Positions 53,294 to 64,000 of a stretch of DNA of 64,000 nt are shown piece after piece (positions within the stretch are counted from its first letter, which is position 1; each line of letters begins with the position of its first letter). The notes under the pieces were generated by a model. That model was not told the DNA's origin, did no database searches, and saw only the letters and a program-made list of their open reading frames with translations. The stretch lies in the NCBI GenBank assembly GCA_019739225.1, contig JAHHDT010000007.1:62001-126000 (forward strand). The letters are read 5' to 3'. The translations under genes and the position numbers were made by a program. The DNA is from Aquamicrobium sp. (lineage in GTDB: Bacteria > Pseudomonadota > Alphaproteobacteria > Rhizobiales > Rhizobiaceae).

Positions 53294-54300
53294 TGGAAAC
53301 GTTCGAGCCCATGGTCAAACGCCTGCCGCCGCTTAATCCGCTCCGCGCCTTCGAGGCGGCGGCGCGTCATGGTTCGCTGACGCGGGCGGCGGGTGAGCTC
53401 AACGTCACCCACGGCGCGGTGAGCCATCAGATCAAGGCGCTCGAGGCGTCGCTCAACGTGCGCCTGTTCGAGCGTGTCGGCCAACGCATCCGGTTGACGG
53501 CGCATGGGGCGGAGCTGTTGCCTGCCGTGTCCTCCGCGTTCGACGACATTGCAGCCGCAACCGCGCGGATGACACGGCCGACAAGTTCGGGTGCGCTGTC
53601 GGTTGCCTGCGTGCCGGCTCTCTTATCGTTCTGGCTGTTGCCGCGTCTTGGCAGCTTCACCGCGCAATTTCCCGAGATCAGACTGACCTTCGATGCCTCC
53701 AACGACGCGCAGTCGATCCGCTCGCCTGAGATCGACGTGTCGATCCTTTATGGCGACGGCGGCTGGACGGATTGCTGGCTGAAGCGCTGGTCGCATCTCG
53801 AGCTGTTCCCGGTGATGAGCCCGACACTGATGAACAGCCGCCCAGTGCGAACAATCCGGGACCTCTCCAGCCACGTGATGCTGCATGCCGATGACGGTCG
53901 CGAGTGGCACCAGTGGTTGGCGGCGGCCGACGCACTCGATCTTTCGCGCGGGCCGCAGCACCATTTTTCAGACGCAAGGCTGGCGATCGAGGGGGCCATG
54001 CACGGCCACGGCATCGCGCTGGGCGACACCATGACAGCGGCGGCGCTGCTTGCGAAGGGACAGCTCGTCGCGCCGTTCAACCTCGCAGTGCCGGCCGCCG
54101 ATGCGTTCTATGTCGCCTGTCGCAGCGATCTCAGGGCGGCGCCGATCGTGAACGTCTTCATCGGCTGGCTTTACGCCGAACTCGAGGAAGACGGCGCGCG
54201 CGCCGAGCCGCAAACCTCCGCTAGACGAACCCTGCGGCGCGGGTCCGAGGAGGCGCGCAGCAAACGTGTATCGGCGCCGAAGCCGTCGAAGATCAGATGA
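53293..54300 (+). CDS. LysR-family transcriptional regulator (GcvA-like)
   Basis: 335 residues: N-terminal winged helix (LPPLNPLRAFEAAARHGSLT, then AAGELNVTHGAVSHQIKALE) and a LysR substrate-binding domain (about 95-300), with a basic tail. The pattern LPPLN.LRAFEAAARH is GcvA-like. It probably controls the divergent ureohydrolase-transporter operon in response to its substrate. The start is ATG 53293 or ATG 53311; neither has a strong ribosome site. It overlaps the aminotransferase gene by 4 bases. Confidence 0.9.
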   Translation: METFEPMVKRLPPLNPLRAFEAAARHGSLTRAAGELNVTHGAVSHQIKALEASLNVRLFERVGQRIRLTAHGAELLPAVSSAFDDIAAATARMTRPTSSGALSVACVPALLSFWLLPRLGSFTAQFPEIRLTFDASNDAQSIRSPEIDVSILYGDGGWTDCWLKRWSHLELFPVMSPTLMNSRPVRTIRDLSSHVMLHADDGREWHQWLAAADALDLSRGPQHHFSDARLAIEGAMHGHGIALGDTMTAAALLAKGQLVAPFNLAVPAADAFYVACRSDLRAAPIVNVFIGWLYAELEEDGARAEPQTSARRTLRRGSEEARSKRVSAPKPSKIR

Positions 54301-55496
54301 CCGAGGATTCATCCACAATGACGCAAACCCGCTTCAACCCGCTTGTCGAACAGCTTGCGCCGCCGCCGATCCCGTCGGTGCAGGCGTGGGCGCGCGCCTA
54401 TGACGGCGCATATGGGCCGCTGATCGACCTGTCGCAGGCGGTGCCCGGCTATCCGCCGCACCCGCAGCTCCTTCAGTGGCTCGCAGACGCGGCCGGTTCT
54501 GCTGGCCTTTCGGGCTATGGTGCGATCGAAGGCGACCTGGCGCTGCGCGTGGCCTATGCCCAACATGTGTCCAAGGCCTATGGCGCGACGGTCGTTGCCG
54601 GCAACGTCCATCTCACCGCCGGCTGCAATCAGGCCTTCGTCGCCGCCGTGATGGCGGTTGCCGGCCCTGGCGATACGGTGGTGATGACCAATCCGCGCTA
54701 TTTCAATCACGAAACGACGCTTCAGATGATGGGCGTGCGGGCGCGTTATGTCGATTGCCATGCCGAGGCGCATTTCGTGCCGAAGCTTGCCGACATCGAG
54801 GCGGCGCTGGCTCCGGATGTCAGGGCGCTTGCGCTGGTTTCGCCCAACAATCCGACCGGAGCGGTCTATCCGGCAGAGCTGCTTGCGGAAGTGTTTGCCT
54901 TGTGCCGCGAGCGCGGCGTCTGGCTGATCCTCGACGAGACCTATCGCGATTTCATCGCCTCGGGCGAAACACCGCCGCACGGGCTGCTGGGATTGGATGG
55001 ATGGCAACACACGCTGATCCAGCTCTACAGCTTCTCCAAGTCGTTCTGCATTCCGGGGCATCGTCTGGGCGCTATCGCGGCCGGCGAGGCGGCGGTGGCG
55101 CAGATTGCGAAGGTCATGGACAATCTTCAGATCTGCGCGCCGCGCCCGCCGCAAAGCGCTGTGGCGAAGGGGCTGCCGGCACTTGGCGATTGGCGGGAGG
55201 CGAACCGGTTGGAGATCGAACGGCGGGCGCGGGCCATGGTGGCTGCCTTCGCCGCTCTGCCTGACTGGGAATTGCAGGCGATCGGCGCCTATTTCGCCTT
55301 CGTGCGCCATCCCTATGAAGGGCAGAGCGCGGCCGCCATCGCCGAAAGGCTGGCACGGGACCTGGGCATCGTCACCATCCCCGGCAGCTATTTCGGCCAC
55401 GGGCTGGAACGACACCTGCGCGTTGCCTTCGCCAATGTCGATGTCGATCAGATCGAACAGGCTGCGAAACGGCTGAGCCACCTTCCTCAGATGTGA
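54297..55496 (+). CDS. PLP-dependent class I/II aminotransferase
   Basis: 399 residues of fold type [22 protein letters not shown] (substrate Asn), [10 protein letters not shown] (Asp213, Tyr216) and the PLP-Lys248 in [15 protein letters not shown]. It moves amino groups between an amino acid or amine and a keto acid; the substrate is unknown. ATGA coupling with the LysR gene; ATG 54318 with GAGGA upstream is another possible start. The 3' end overlaps lpd by 10 bases on the opposite strand. Confidence 0.9.
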   Translation: MTEDSSTMTQTRFNPLVEQLAPPPIPSVQAWARAYDGAYGPLIDLSQAVPGYPPHPQLLQWLADAAGSAGLSGYGAIEGDLALRVAYAQHVSKAYGATVVAGNVHLTAGCNQAFVAAVMAVAGPGDTVVMTNPRYFNHETTLQMMGVRARYVDCHAEAHFVPKLADIEAALAPDVRALALVSPNNPTGAVYPAELLAEVFALCRERGVWLILDETYRDFIASGETPPHGLLGLDGWQHTLIQLYSFSKSFCIPGHRLGAIAAGEAAVAQIAKVMDNLQICAPRPPQSAVAKGLPALGDWREANRLEIERRARAMVAAFAALPDWELQAIGAYFAFVRHPYEGQSAAAIAERLARDLGIVTIPGSYFGHGLERHLRVAFANVDVDQIEQAAKRLSHLPQM

Positions 55497-56884
55497 AGGG
55501 CGTGGCCAAGCGCCTTGAGGGCTGCTTCCTGGAAACCTTCGCTCTGGGTCGGGTGCGCGTGGATCGTGCCGGCGATGTCCTCCAGCCGGGCGCCCATCTC
55601 GATGGCCAGCGAGAACGCGGCCGAAAGTTCCGAGACCCCGCTGCCGACCGCCTGAATGCCAAGCACCAGATGGTTGTCGGCGCGGGCGACGACGCGCACG
55701 AAGCCGCTTTCGCCGAGCAGCGTCATGGCGCGACCGTTGGCCGAGAAGGGGAACTGGCCGACCTTGATCTCGGCTCCGCCCTGCCGCGCCTCCTCCGGCG
55801 AAAGCCCCGCCGAAACGACTTCCGGATCGGTGAAGCAGACCGCCGGGATGCAGCTCTTGTCCCAGCTTCTGCGGTGGCCGGCAACGATCTCCGCCACCAT
55901 CTCGCCCTGGGCCATGGCGCGGTGGGCAAGCATCGGTTCGCCAGTAACGTCGCCGATCGCGTAGATTCCACGCATCGAGGTGCGGCACTGGTCGTCGACG
56001 CGAATGAACGGCCCGGTGCGGTCGACGTCGATCTCTTCCAGCCCCCAGCCTTCGACGTTGGGGCGTCTGCCGACCGTCACAAGCACACGGTCGGCTTCGA
56101 TCCTGGTTTCGGTTCCATCCGATGTCTCGACCAGCAGGGCGTCGCCCTTCGACGACAGTCCCTTGGCCTTCACATCGGTCAGCACGGTCACGCCGAGTTC
56201 ATCCAGGCGTTTGGCGACCGGGCGTGTCAGTTCGGCGTCGTAGAGCGGAAGGATACGCGGTTGGGCCTCGACCACGGTCACCTTCGCGCCCATCTTGGCA
56301 AATGCGGTGCCGAGTTCGAGCCCGATATAGCCGCCGCCGACCACGGCGAGCGCCTTTGGCACCTCCTTGAGCGCCAATGCCTCCATCGAGGATATGACCT
56401 TGCCGCCAAAGGGCAGGAAGGGAAGCTCGGTCGGCAGCGAGCCGGTTGCGATGACGATGGTTTCGGCGCGGATGACCTGAACGCCGGTTTCCGTCTCGAC
56501 CTCGACGGTCTTGCCATCGCGGAACCTCGCCCAGCCTTGAAGCGACTTCACCTTCGCCTTCTTGAGCAGGCCCGCGACGCCTGCGTTCAGCCGGCCGACG
56601 ATGCCATCCTTCCAGGCCACCGTCTTCTTCAGCTCCAGCGCAGGCTTGGACAGACCGATGCCGAGCGGGCTCTTGCCCTCGGCCATCTCGGAAACCTTCA
56701 GATATTCGTCGGCGGCGTGGATCATCGCCTTGGAGGGAATGCAGCCGACATTGAGGCAGGTGCCACCTGGCTTGCCGGCCTCGACGATGACGGTATCGAT
56801 GCCGAGCTGGCCGGCACGAATGGCGCAGACATAGCCGCCGGGGCCAGCGCCAATCACGAGCAGCTTGCAGGAGATTTCCTTCAT
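55487..56884 (-). CDS. lpdV: Dihydrolipoyl dehydrogenase (E3) of the branched-chain complex
   Basis: 465 residues: FAD motif GAGPGGY (12-18), redox pair Cys43/Cys48 in [16 protein letters not shown] motif [12 protein letters not shown], and the C-terminal [10 protein letters not shown] with the active His-Glu. It reoxidises the lipoyl groups of E2. It is last in the E1-E2-E3 order, 229 bases after E2, with a large inverted repeat between them. Confidence 0.94.
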   Translation of the reverse strand: MKEISCKLLVIGAGPGGYVCAIRAGQLGIDTVIVEAGKPGGTCLNVGCIPSKAMIHAADEYLKVSEMAEGKSPLGIGLSKPALELKKTVAWKDGIVGRLNAGVAGLLKKAKVKSLQGWARFRDGKTVEVETETGVQVIRAETIVIATGSLPTELPFLPFGGKVISSMEALALKEVPKALAVVGGGYIGLELGTAFAKMGAKVTVVEAQPRILPLYDAELTRPVAKRLDELGVTVLTDVKAKGLSSKGDALLVETSDGTETRIEADRVLVTVGRRPNVEGWGLEEIDVDRTGPFIRVDDQCRTSMRGIYAIGDVTGEPMLAHRAMAQGEMVAEIVAGHRRSWDKSCIPAVCFTDPEVVSAGLSPEEARQGGAEIKVGQFPFSANGRAMTLLGESGFVRVVARADNHLVLGIQAVGSGVSELSAAFSLAIEMGARLEDIAGTIHAHPTQSEGFQEAALKALGHALHI

Positions 56885-56924
56885 TGGCAGGTTCCCGTCC
56901 GATATATCCGCACCCTACGTTGCG

Positions 56925-57074
56925 CCCCTCTGTCCTGCCGGACATCTCCCCCACAAGGGGGGAGATCAGCCGGCTGCCCGGCTTTCGCCAATCGGTGGCG
57001 TCTCCGAGGAAGCGGCGAGCGTGAAGCTGCCGATCTCCCCCCTTGTGGGGGAGATGTCCGGCAGGACAGAGGGG
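56925..57074. repeat. Perfect inverted repeat, 43-base arms, between E2 and E3 genes
   Basis: Arms 56925-56967 and 57032-57074 are exact inverted copies (43 of 43), spacer 64 bases. Each arm itself contains CTCCCCCACAAGGGGGGAG, a small hairpin. This type of repeat is familiar from Mesorhizobium-like genomes. Inside a transcript it would form a very stable structure and could separate E3 from E2 expression. Confidence 0.9.
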
Positions 57075-57113
57075 GGTGTGAAGGAACGCGGCAAATGAAG
57101 ATTAGCATCGTTC

Positions 57114-58418
57114 CTAAGTCTCCACGAAGATCAGCGCCGGGGTTTCCAGCAGCGCCTTGATGCGCTGTACGAAAACGGCCGCATCCCAGCCATCGATCAC
57201 GCGGTGATCGAAGGACGACGACAGGTTCATTATCTTGCGGGGGATGAACTGCGAGCCGTCCCATACCGGCCGTACCATCATCTTGTTGACGCCGATGATC
57301 GCCACCTCCGGGTGATTGATCACGGGTGTGGTCGCAACCCCGCCCATGGCCCCGAGCGAGGTGATGGTGATGGTCGAGCCGGAGAGTTCCTCACGCGTCG
57401 CCGTGCCGGCCTTGGCAGCATCCGCAAGCCGGTTGACCTCGGCCGCGCAGTCCCAAAGGTCGCGCGCTTCGGCGTGGCGCACCACCGGCACGACGAGACC
57501 GGACGGGGTCTGCGCCGCGATGCCGATGTGGACGCCGCCGTGGCGATGGATGACGCCGGCCTCGTCGTCGTAAAGCGCGTTCAGTTGCGGTTGTTCGGCG
57601 ATCGCCCTCACCATCGCGCGCATCAGGAAGGGAAGGAGCGTGAGCTTGGCCCGGTCGGGGCGCTTCGTGGCGTTCAGCGAGGCGCGCAGATCCTCCAGCG
57701 CGGTGACATCGACCTCCTCGATATAGGTGATGTGGGGGATGCGTGACTTTGCCAGCGCCATCTTCTCGGCGATGCGGCGGCGCAGCCCCACCACCTTGAT
57801 TTCCTCCACAGAAGTGTCAGGCCGCAGCCCGGTGACGACAGGTTCGCGTCCGCGCGCTATGAAGACGTCGAGATCCTCGTGCGAGATACGCCCTGCGGGG
57901 CCGGTGCCCGGCACCTGGCGCAGGTCGATGCCGGCTTCCCTAGCGCGCAGCCTGACGGCGGGAGAAGCAAGAGGCCGTTCGCCTTCCGGGCGCGGCGCGC
58001 CGGTGGAGGTTGGGCCGGCAGCCGTCGATTTGACGGAAGCAGGTACAGGTTTCTTCTCGGCGGCCGGTGGCGCGGCCGGTTCAGCTTTAGCGGACTTTTC
58101 CTCGGGGTCGGCGGCGACGGCTTTGCTGTCGACCTTTGGCGCTTCGTCCGCCAACTCCTCGCTCGCGGGCGCATCGCCTGCGACATCGATCTTCACGATC
58201 GGTGAGCCGACGGCGACGGTGTCGCCGATCTCCGCGCCGAGCCAGGCAATCTGGCCTTCAACGGGCGAGGGGATTTCAACGGTGGCCTTGTCGGTCATCA
58301 CAGCCGCGATCACCGTGTCCTCGCGGACGAGGTCGCCGACTTTCACATTCCATTCGACAAGCTCGGCCTCGGCGACGCCTTCGCCGACATCGGGCATCTT
58401 GATGACGTGTTCGGCCAT
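57114..58418 (-). CDS. bkdB: Branched-chain 2-oxoacid dehydrogenase E2 (dihydrolipoyl transacylase)
   Basis: 434 residues: lipoyl domain (lipoyl-Lys in TDKATVEIPSP, about residue 44), an Ala/Pro/Lys-rich linker, E3-binding domain (SPAVRLRAREAGIDLRQVPG), a second linker and the acyltransferase domain with FDHRVIDGWDAA (catalytic His and Asp). It is the core of the complex, making branched-chain acyl-CoA. Its ATG abuts the E1 beta stop. Confidence 0.94.
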   Translation of the reverse strand: MAEHVIKMPDVGEGVAEAELVEWNVKVGDLVREDTVIAAVMTDKATVEIPSPVEGQIAWLGAEIGDTVAVGSPIVKIDVAGDAPASEELADEAPKVDSKAVAADPEEKSAKAEPAAPPAAEKKPVPASVKSTAAGPTSTGAPRPEGERPLASPAVRLRAREAGIDLRQVPGTGPAGRISHEDLDVFIARGREPVVTGLRPDTSVEEIKVVGLRRRIAEKMALAKSRIPHITYIEEVDVTALEDLRASLNATKRPDRAKLTLLPFLMRAMVRAIAEQPQLNALYDDEAGVIHRHGGVHIGIAAQTPSGLVVPVVRHAEARDLWDCAAEVNRLADAAKAGTATREELSGSTITITSLGAMGGVATTPVINHPEVAIIGVNKMMVRPVWDGSQFIPRKIMNLSSSFDHRVIDGWDAAVFVQRIKALLETPALIFVET

Positions 58419-60760
<2,342 letters not shown>

Positions 60761-60909
60761 TCAAGCCGAGGGCGCTCCCAAACGGCTGAATTTTAGGTTC
60801 ATTTCCCGAGGAGATGGTACAGCGTCATCTTTGTTGCCGAACGGACGCTGACAGCGAACGGATCATGTTTTCAGCGGGCGAAGGCCGGGCAGCAAAAAAG
60901 ATGCGAATT

Positions 60910-61365
60910 TTATTGCTCGGCGAAGCGGCTGGCCTCCTCCGGCGTCACGATTCCCTTCTTGAGGATGATATTTGCGTAAAGCGCCTGCTCGCCGGTGGCG
61001 ACGATAAAGGCCGCGCTGCCCGCGCGTTCATAGAAGGCGAAGCGCTCCAGCGGCTCGATCATGAACGGTCCAGCCATACGATCGACGATCTCCTGAAAGG
61101 CGAGGCATATCGGCGGAACGATCTGCGGGGTGTCCACCATCTCCATGCGCCAGGCGGCGGCGGGCGCAAATGTGTCGAGCGGCAGGTGGGTCAGCACGGC
61201 TTCCAGCAGGGGTCCTGCGCTCAGCCCATCGGCGCGGACGACCTTGGGTCCGAGTGTCGCCGCCGGGAAATTTGCATCGACGATCGCGATTTCGTCGCCG
61301 TGACCCATCGTGGCGATGGCAAACAGCAGGTCGGGGCCAAGCAAAGGATGTATGTCGCGCAGCAT
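60910..61365 (-). CDS. RbsD/FucU-family sugar mutarotase
   Basis: 151 residues beginning MLRDIHPLLGPDLLFAIATM and GHGDEIAIVDANFPA, with catalytic-type His and Asp residues of the RbsD/FucU family. It should interconvert sugar anomers; FucU (L-fucose) is the closer pattern. GGAGGA lies about 8 bases before ATG 61365. No sugar transporter is adjacent, so the substrate is open. The gene order with the DMT permease suggests a small operon. Confidence 0.88.
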   Translation of the reverse strand: MLRDIHPLLGPDLLFAIATMGHGDEIAIVDANFPAATLGPKVVRADGLSAGPLLEAVLTHLPLDTFAPAAAWRMEMVDTPQIVPPICLAFQEIVDRMAGPFMIEPLERFAFYERAGSAAFIVATGEQALYANIILKKGIVTPEEASRFAEQ

Positions 61366-61430
61366 CCGGATGTTCCTCCGTTCAGAAGGCCGACAGAACA
61401 CCCGAGAACGTTGAGGGACGCAAGGCTCCG

Positions 61431-62330
61431 CTATTGCCTGGCCCGGGCCTTCTGCTCACGCATGAAGATGAAGAGGCCAGCGGCGACGATGATCGCCGCG
61501 CCCGTGAGCATGGCGGTGCGCGGAACGTCACCAAAGACCAGCCAGCCAAACACGATCGCCCAGAAGAGCAGTGTGTATTGGAACGGCGCGATGGTTGCCG
61601 CATCGGCAAGCTTGAAGGCCCGGCTCACGCAGATATGCGCGATCATGGCCACGCCGCCGAGAAGCGCCAGCAGCGCGAAGTCGAAGGCCGTCGGCGCGAC
61701 CCAGCCGAACGGGGCGGTGACCAGTCCCAGCAACCCGGCGCCGACAAGCTGCCAGAAGACCAGCGCTGTATCGGCGGTATCGCGCAGCGCGCGTGCCGAC
61801 AGCATCATGAAGGCGAAGCAGAACGAGCCGGCGATCGATATCAGAGCGGGTGCCGTCAATGTTGCAGCCGAGGGTTCCAGCGCGACGATGACACCGGCGA
61901 AACCGATGAAGATTGCCGTCCAGCGCCGCCAGCCGACCTGCTCGCCAAGCAGGAAAGGCGAGAGCGCTGCAACGTAGATCGGGGCTGCCAGCCAGTAGGT
62001 CATCACATCGGCTAGAGGAAGACTGACCACGGCGAAATAGAAGCAATAGACCTCTGCCGATGAGAGGATCACGCGCATGGCCTGCATGCCGGGCCGTTGC
62101 AGCGACAAGAGGGGCCGAAAGCCACCTTTCCACAGGAAGGGCCACAATATGAGCAGTGCCGCGGCGCTGCGGATCAGCAGGACCTGACCAACCGAATAGG
62201 TGGCCACCAGCCATTTGCCCAGAACGTCGTTGAGCGCGAACAGGAGGATGCCGAGCAGCATCATCGCCATGCCCAGCTTCGCCGTTGAGCGGGATTCGGT
62301 GAGCTGAACAGTGGAGGGGACGGTGCTCAT
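61431..62330 (-). CDS. EamA/DMT-family permease
   Basis: 299 residues with ten hydrophobic helices in two EamA repeats (ILLFALNDVLGKWLVATYSV; PLADVMTYWLAAPIYVAALS; ATIAPFQYTLLFWAIVFGWL). A drug/metabolite transporter with an unknown substrate. ATG 62330 (MSTVPSTVQLT) fits the usual length; an upstream ATG was not preferred. It starts before the RbsD/FucU gene in the same direction, 65 bases apart. Confidence 0.87.
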   Translation of the reverse strand: MSTVPSTVQLTESRSTAKLGMAMMLLGILLFALNDVLGKWLVATYSVGQVLLIRSAAALLILWPFLWKGGFRPLLSLQRPGMQAMRVILSSAEVYCFYFAVVSLPLADVMTYWLAAPIYVAALSPFLLGEQVGWRRWTAIFIGFAGVIVALEPSAATLTAPALISIAGSFCFAFMMLSARALRDTADTALVFWQLVGAGLLGLVTAPFGWVAPTAFDFALLALLGGVAMIAHICVSRAFKLADAATIAPFQYTLLFWAIVFGWLVFGDVPRTAMLTGAAIIVAAGLFIFMREQKARARQ

Positions 62331-62505
62331 GAGGTTTACGGATTCCGTTGGCACCGTCGTTGCCAGTTTCGCGCGGCGCTCAGTGCTCCGTTCCAACCGC
62401 AGAGCGCGGCGGCAGGCAAGCCCATACTTCGACCAATGTTTATCTGGCAGAGCGTTTGCCGCCCGGCTGGGCCAGCGTCGACGCTCAAGAGACGGGCCAC
62501 GCCGG

Positions 62506-63036
62506 CTACGGGTCGTCCATGTCCGAGCGCGCAGCCCTCAACAGGGCTTCCAGTTCGCGAACGGCCTGTTGCGTTGCTTGCGCTCGCGAAAGCCCGCCAT
62601 CCGTCGACTCCACTTGGGCGTCGGATGCGCCGAACTTCTCCGCAGGAGCCTTGGCGACGTCCTTCTTGGGATCGGCATTCTTGTCGCGCGCGGCATAGGT
62701 GGACGAAGCCTGACCGGTCGCAAAGGTCACGCGGCTCGGTCGATTGCCTTCATAGGCGATTGCAAAGCCGTTGCCGCCCATCACCGCTTGTAGCACCTCG
62801 TTCAACGAGCCGTGGAAACGGCCGGTCACCGTGCTTCCATCGTAGATGCCGTTGATGATCTCGACATCGAAGCGCTCGCTGATCGTTGCGATGATATCGC
62901 CGCGCCCGGCATTGGTCGCGTCAACAGTCAAGGTCTCCAGGTCGCCCTCTATCGTGAAGTCGGCCCGCGCAGAGACTGCCCCTTGCAAAGTCAAAGATAC
63001 AAGGGCGAGCAGGAACGGAAGCACAAGCTTCAGCAA
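62506..63036 (-). CDS. Small exported protein with a secretin N-domain (STN)-like fold
   Basis: 176 residues: a signal peptide (LLKLVLPFLLALVSL..., cleavage near SARA, residue 25), then a domain resembling STN/secretin N0 (LTVDATNAGRGDIIATISER, TVTGRFHGSLNEVLQAVMGG, FAIAYEGN), and a charged tail. No secretin pore domain follows. TTG 63036 has GAGGAAGG upstream; a longer frame lacks a ribosome site. It lies after two type II secretion-like genes and may be an accessory or stand-alone N-domain. The family call is inference. Confidence 0.6.
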   Translation of the reverse strand: MLKLVLPFLLALVSLTLQGAVSARADFTIEGDLETLTVDATNAGRGDIIATISERFDVEIINGIYDGSTVTGRFHGSLNEVLQAVMGGNGFAIAYEGNRPSRVTFATGQASSTYAARDKNADPKKDVAKAPAEKFGASDAQVESTDGGLSRAQATQQAVRELEALLRAARSDMDDP

Positions 63037-63116
63037 AGGTGACCTTCCTCGCAGTCGCGGAAGCCGAACATCTGTGCAGAATAGAGAGTGTGTGATGGCT
63101 TGCATAGGATGAAGCG

Positions 63117-63563
63117 CTACTGGCTTTCGGGGAAGCGCATGAAGGCGCGCGCATGGCCACTGTCCAGCACGGCCTCGAATGGCTCCACGCTCGTCAGCGT
63201 CCAGCCGTCCCGGCTTTCGCCGCGCCGCAGGCTGAAGACGCTGTTGTCGTAGCTGACACGGAAGAGCGCGCTGCGAAGCCTTTCCGATCGCACCACGCCG
63301 ATGAGCTGCCACTGCGGCGCCTGTTCCGGCGTCGCCTCCGGCAATTCAGGTTCGGGTTCCGGTTGCGGCTCAGGCGTTGCCGCCGGGGCCGCGGCGATGC
63401 GAGCGGGCGGCTGCCGATCGGGAGAGAAGAGAGGACGATCCCGCAGAGCCGCATAATCCTGGGCCAATCTGGAGCCGACTGCGCGCTCGCTGCCGGTCTG
63501 CGCCGACAGCGGCGCTGCGACGAGCAGAAGCAGAAAGGCGATTGCGACTGGCCACAGCTTCAT
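63117..63563 (-). CDS. GspC/GspN-like type II secretion accessory protein (candidate)
   Basis: 148 residues: N-terminal membrane helix or signal (MKLWPVAIAFLLLLVAAPLS), Pro/Glu-rich linker (about 60-80), and a small beta domain (WQLIGVVRSERLRSALFRVS ... SLRRGESRDGWTLTSVEP). The motifs LFSPDRQPP and a homology-region-like beta domain recall GspC/GspN. The start ATG 63563 follows the GspM-like stop by 7 bases. Assignment is tentative. Confidence 0.55.
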   Translation of the reverse strand: MKLWPVAIAFLLLLVAAPLSAQTGSERAVGSRLAQDYAALRDRPLFSPDRQPPARIAAAPAATPEPQPEPEPELPEATPEQAPQWQLIGVVRSERLRSALFRVSYDNSVFSLRRGESRDGWTLTSVEPFEAVLDSGHARAFMRFPESQ

Positions 63564-63570
63564 CGGGCGG

Positions 63571-64000
63571 TCACAGCTCCCGGATCCAGAACGCGGAAAC
63601 GCCGAGCTGCAGGTTGAGCGCACGGTCGCTGCCGGTATCGGCGGCTGCGTCGAAGGCTCCACCGGCGGAGCGATTGGGGCGCAATGTAACCGCGTCGACG
63701 ACCATCAACGGCAGGGTCGTCTCCAGCGCATAAAGCAGGTCTGGCAGAGTTTGTTCGAGAACTTCGACACTTGCCTCGAGATGCAGACGCATCAACTCGC
63801 CATCCATTTCAGTCGACACTCCCTCGACCCGCTCGCTCTCGCGAATGTCGAGTGAGCGCACCAGTGCCCCGGCATCCTCGACGAGGCGCGTGAAATCGCG
63901 CTGAAACTCCGCCGATGCCAGTCCCGATGTGTCGCCCGCTATCAGCCTGTTGCGCGAGATCGAGCCTCCGGCTGCGTCTTGCGAACCGCCCGCGAGTTCG
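63571..64000 (-). CDS. GspM-like type II secretion protein, C-terminal part (continues beyond the window)
   Basis: About 142 residues are visible, open to the right window edge. The segment SGLASAEFQRDFTRLVEDAG followed by ALVRSLDI and DLLYALETTLPLMVVDAVTL has the pattern of the T2SSM_b (GspMb/PilO-like) ferredoxin-like fold. It would anchor the inner-membrane platform of a type II secretion system. Its upstream neighbours lie outside the window. Confidence 0.6.
   Translation of the reverse strand, partial: ELAGGSQDAAGGSISRNRLIAGDTSGLASAEFQRDFTRLVEDAGALVRSLDIRESERVEGVSTEMDGELMRLHLEASVEVLEQTLPDLLYALETTLPLMVVDAVTLRPNRSAGGAFDAAADTGSDRALNLQLGVSAFWIREL

Noticed and set aside
56885-57113. Riboswitch or small RNA gene between E2 and E3
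   Set aside because: The structure is a simple perfect palindromic repeat of a family type; no aptamer-like arrangement is seen.
60814-61977. A 387-codon plus-strand frame across the RbsD/FucU and permease genes
   Set aside because: Antisense shadow of two well-supported genes.

Overview
This 64 kb window comes from a high-GC alphaproteobacterium, most likely an order Rhizobiales (Hyphomicrobiales) member close to the Phyllobacteriaceae/Mesorhizobium group. The assignment rests on rhizobial hallmarks: motC and motE beside motB, flaF-flbT, the VisN/VisR LuxR pair, a Rem/FtcR-type flagellar response regulator, several tandem short flagellins and no fliS/fliD/flhDC. It also contains two palindromic repeats that I associate with that group. 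No rRNA, tRNA, CRISPR or insertion sequence was recognised.

Positions 1-15,463 (minus strand) hold a dense flagellar run: fliF, a FliH-like gene, motB, motC, fliK, a lytic transglycosylase, rem, flgE, flgK, flgL, flaF, flbT, flgD, fliQ, flhA and the start of fliR. From 20,826 to 42,046 the set continues: visN-visR; motA-fliM-fliN-fliG-flhB-hypothetical leftwards; and DUF1217-flgF-fliI-membrane protein-flgB-flgC-fliE-flgG-flgA-flgI-motE-flgH-fliL-fliP rightwards, then four flagellin genes. Together these encode nearly a whole flagellum. No fliJ or canonical fliH name could be assigned. Candidate promoters of one shape (TTCGCrCAAGC, 9-10 bases, TAnnnn) precede fliF, flhA, flgE, motA and the DUF1217 gene. 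Three flagellin genes share a 72-base leader that may be the FlbT target.

Two blocks of surface-polysaccharide genes bracket the second flagellar part. Block one (15,588-20,481: chain-length protein, GT2, flippase, NodB-type deacetylase) separates fliF from visNR. Block two (42,117-45,755: polymerase, WecG/TagA/CpsF glycosyltransferase, priming phosphotransferase) follows the flagellins. Combined they give a nearly complete Wzx/Wzy pathway whose parts match the Caulobacter holdfast (Hfs) set. This is the most interesting feature of the window.

Positions 45,930-55,496 hold a sugar-type oxidoreductase and a module for uptake and breakdown of a polyamine- or guanidino-like compound: DavA-like amidase, a four-gene ABC transporter, an agmatinase-family ureohydrolase, a LysR regulator and an aminotransferase. 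Positions 55,487-60,667 encode the branched-chain 2-oxoacid dehydrogenase complex (E1 alpha, E1 beta, E2, E3), with a large perfect inverted repeat between E2 and E3. Then come a RbsD/FucU protein and a DMT permease. The right edge has three genes resembling type II secretion parts (GspM, a GspC/N-like protein and a small secretin-N-domain-like protein), continuing beyond the window.
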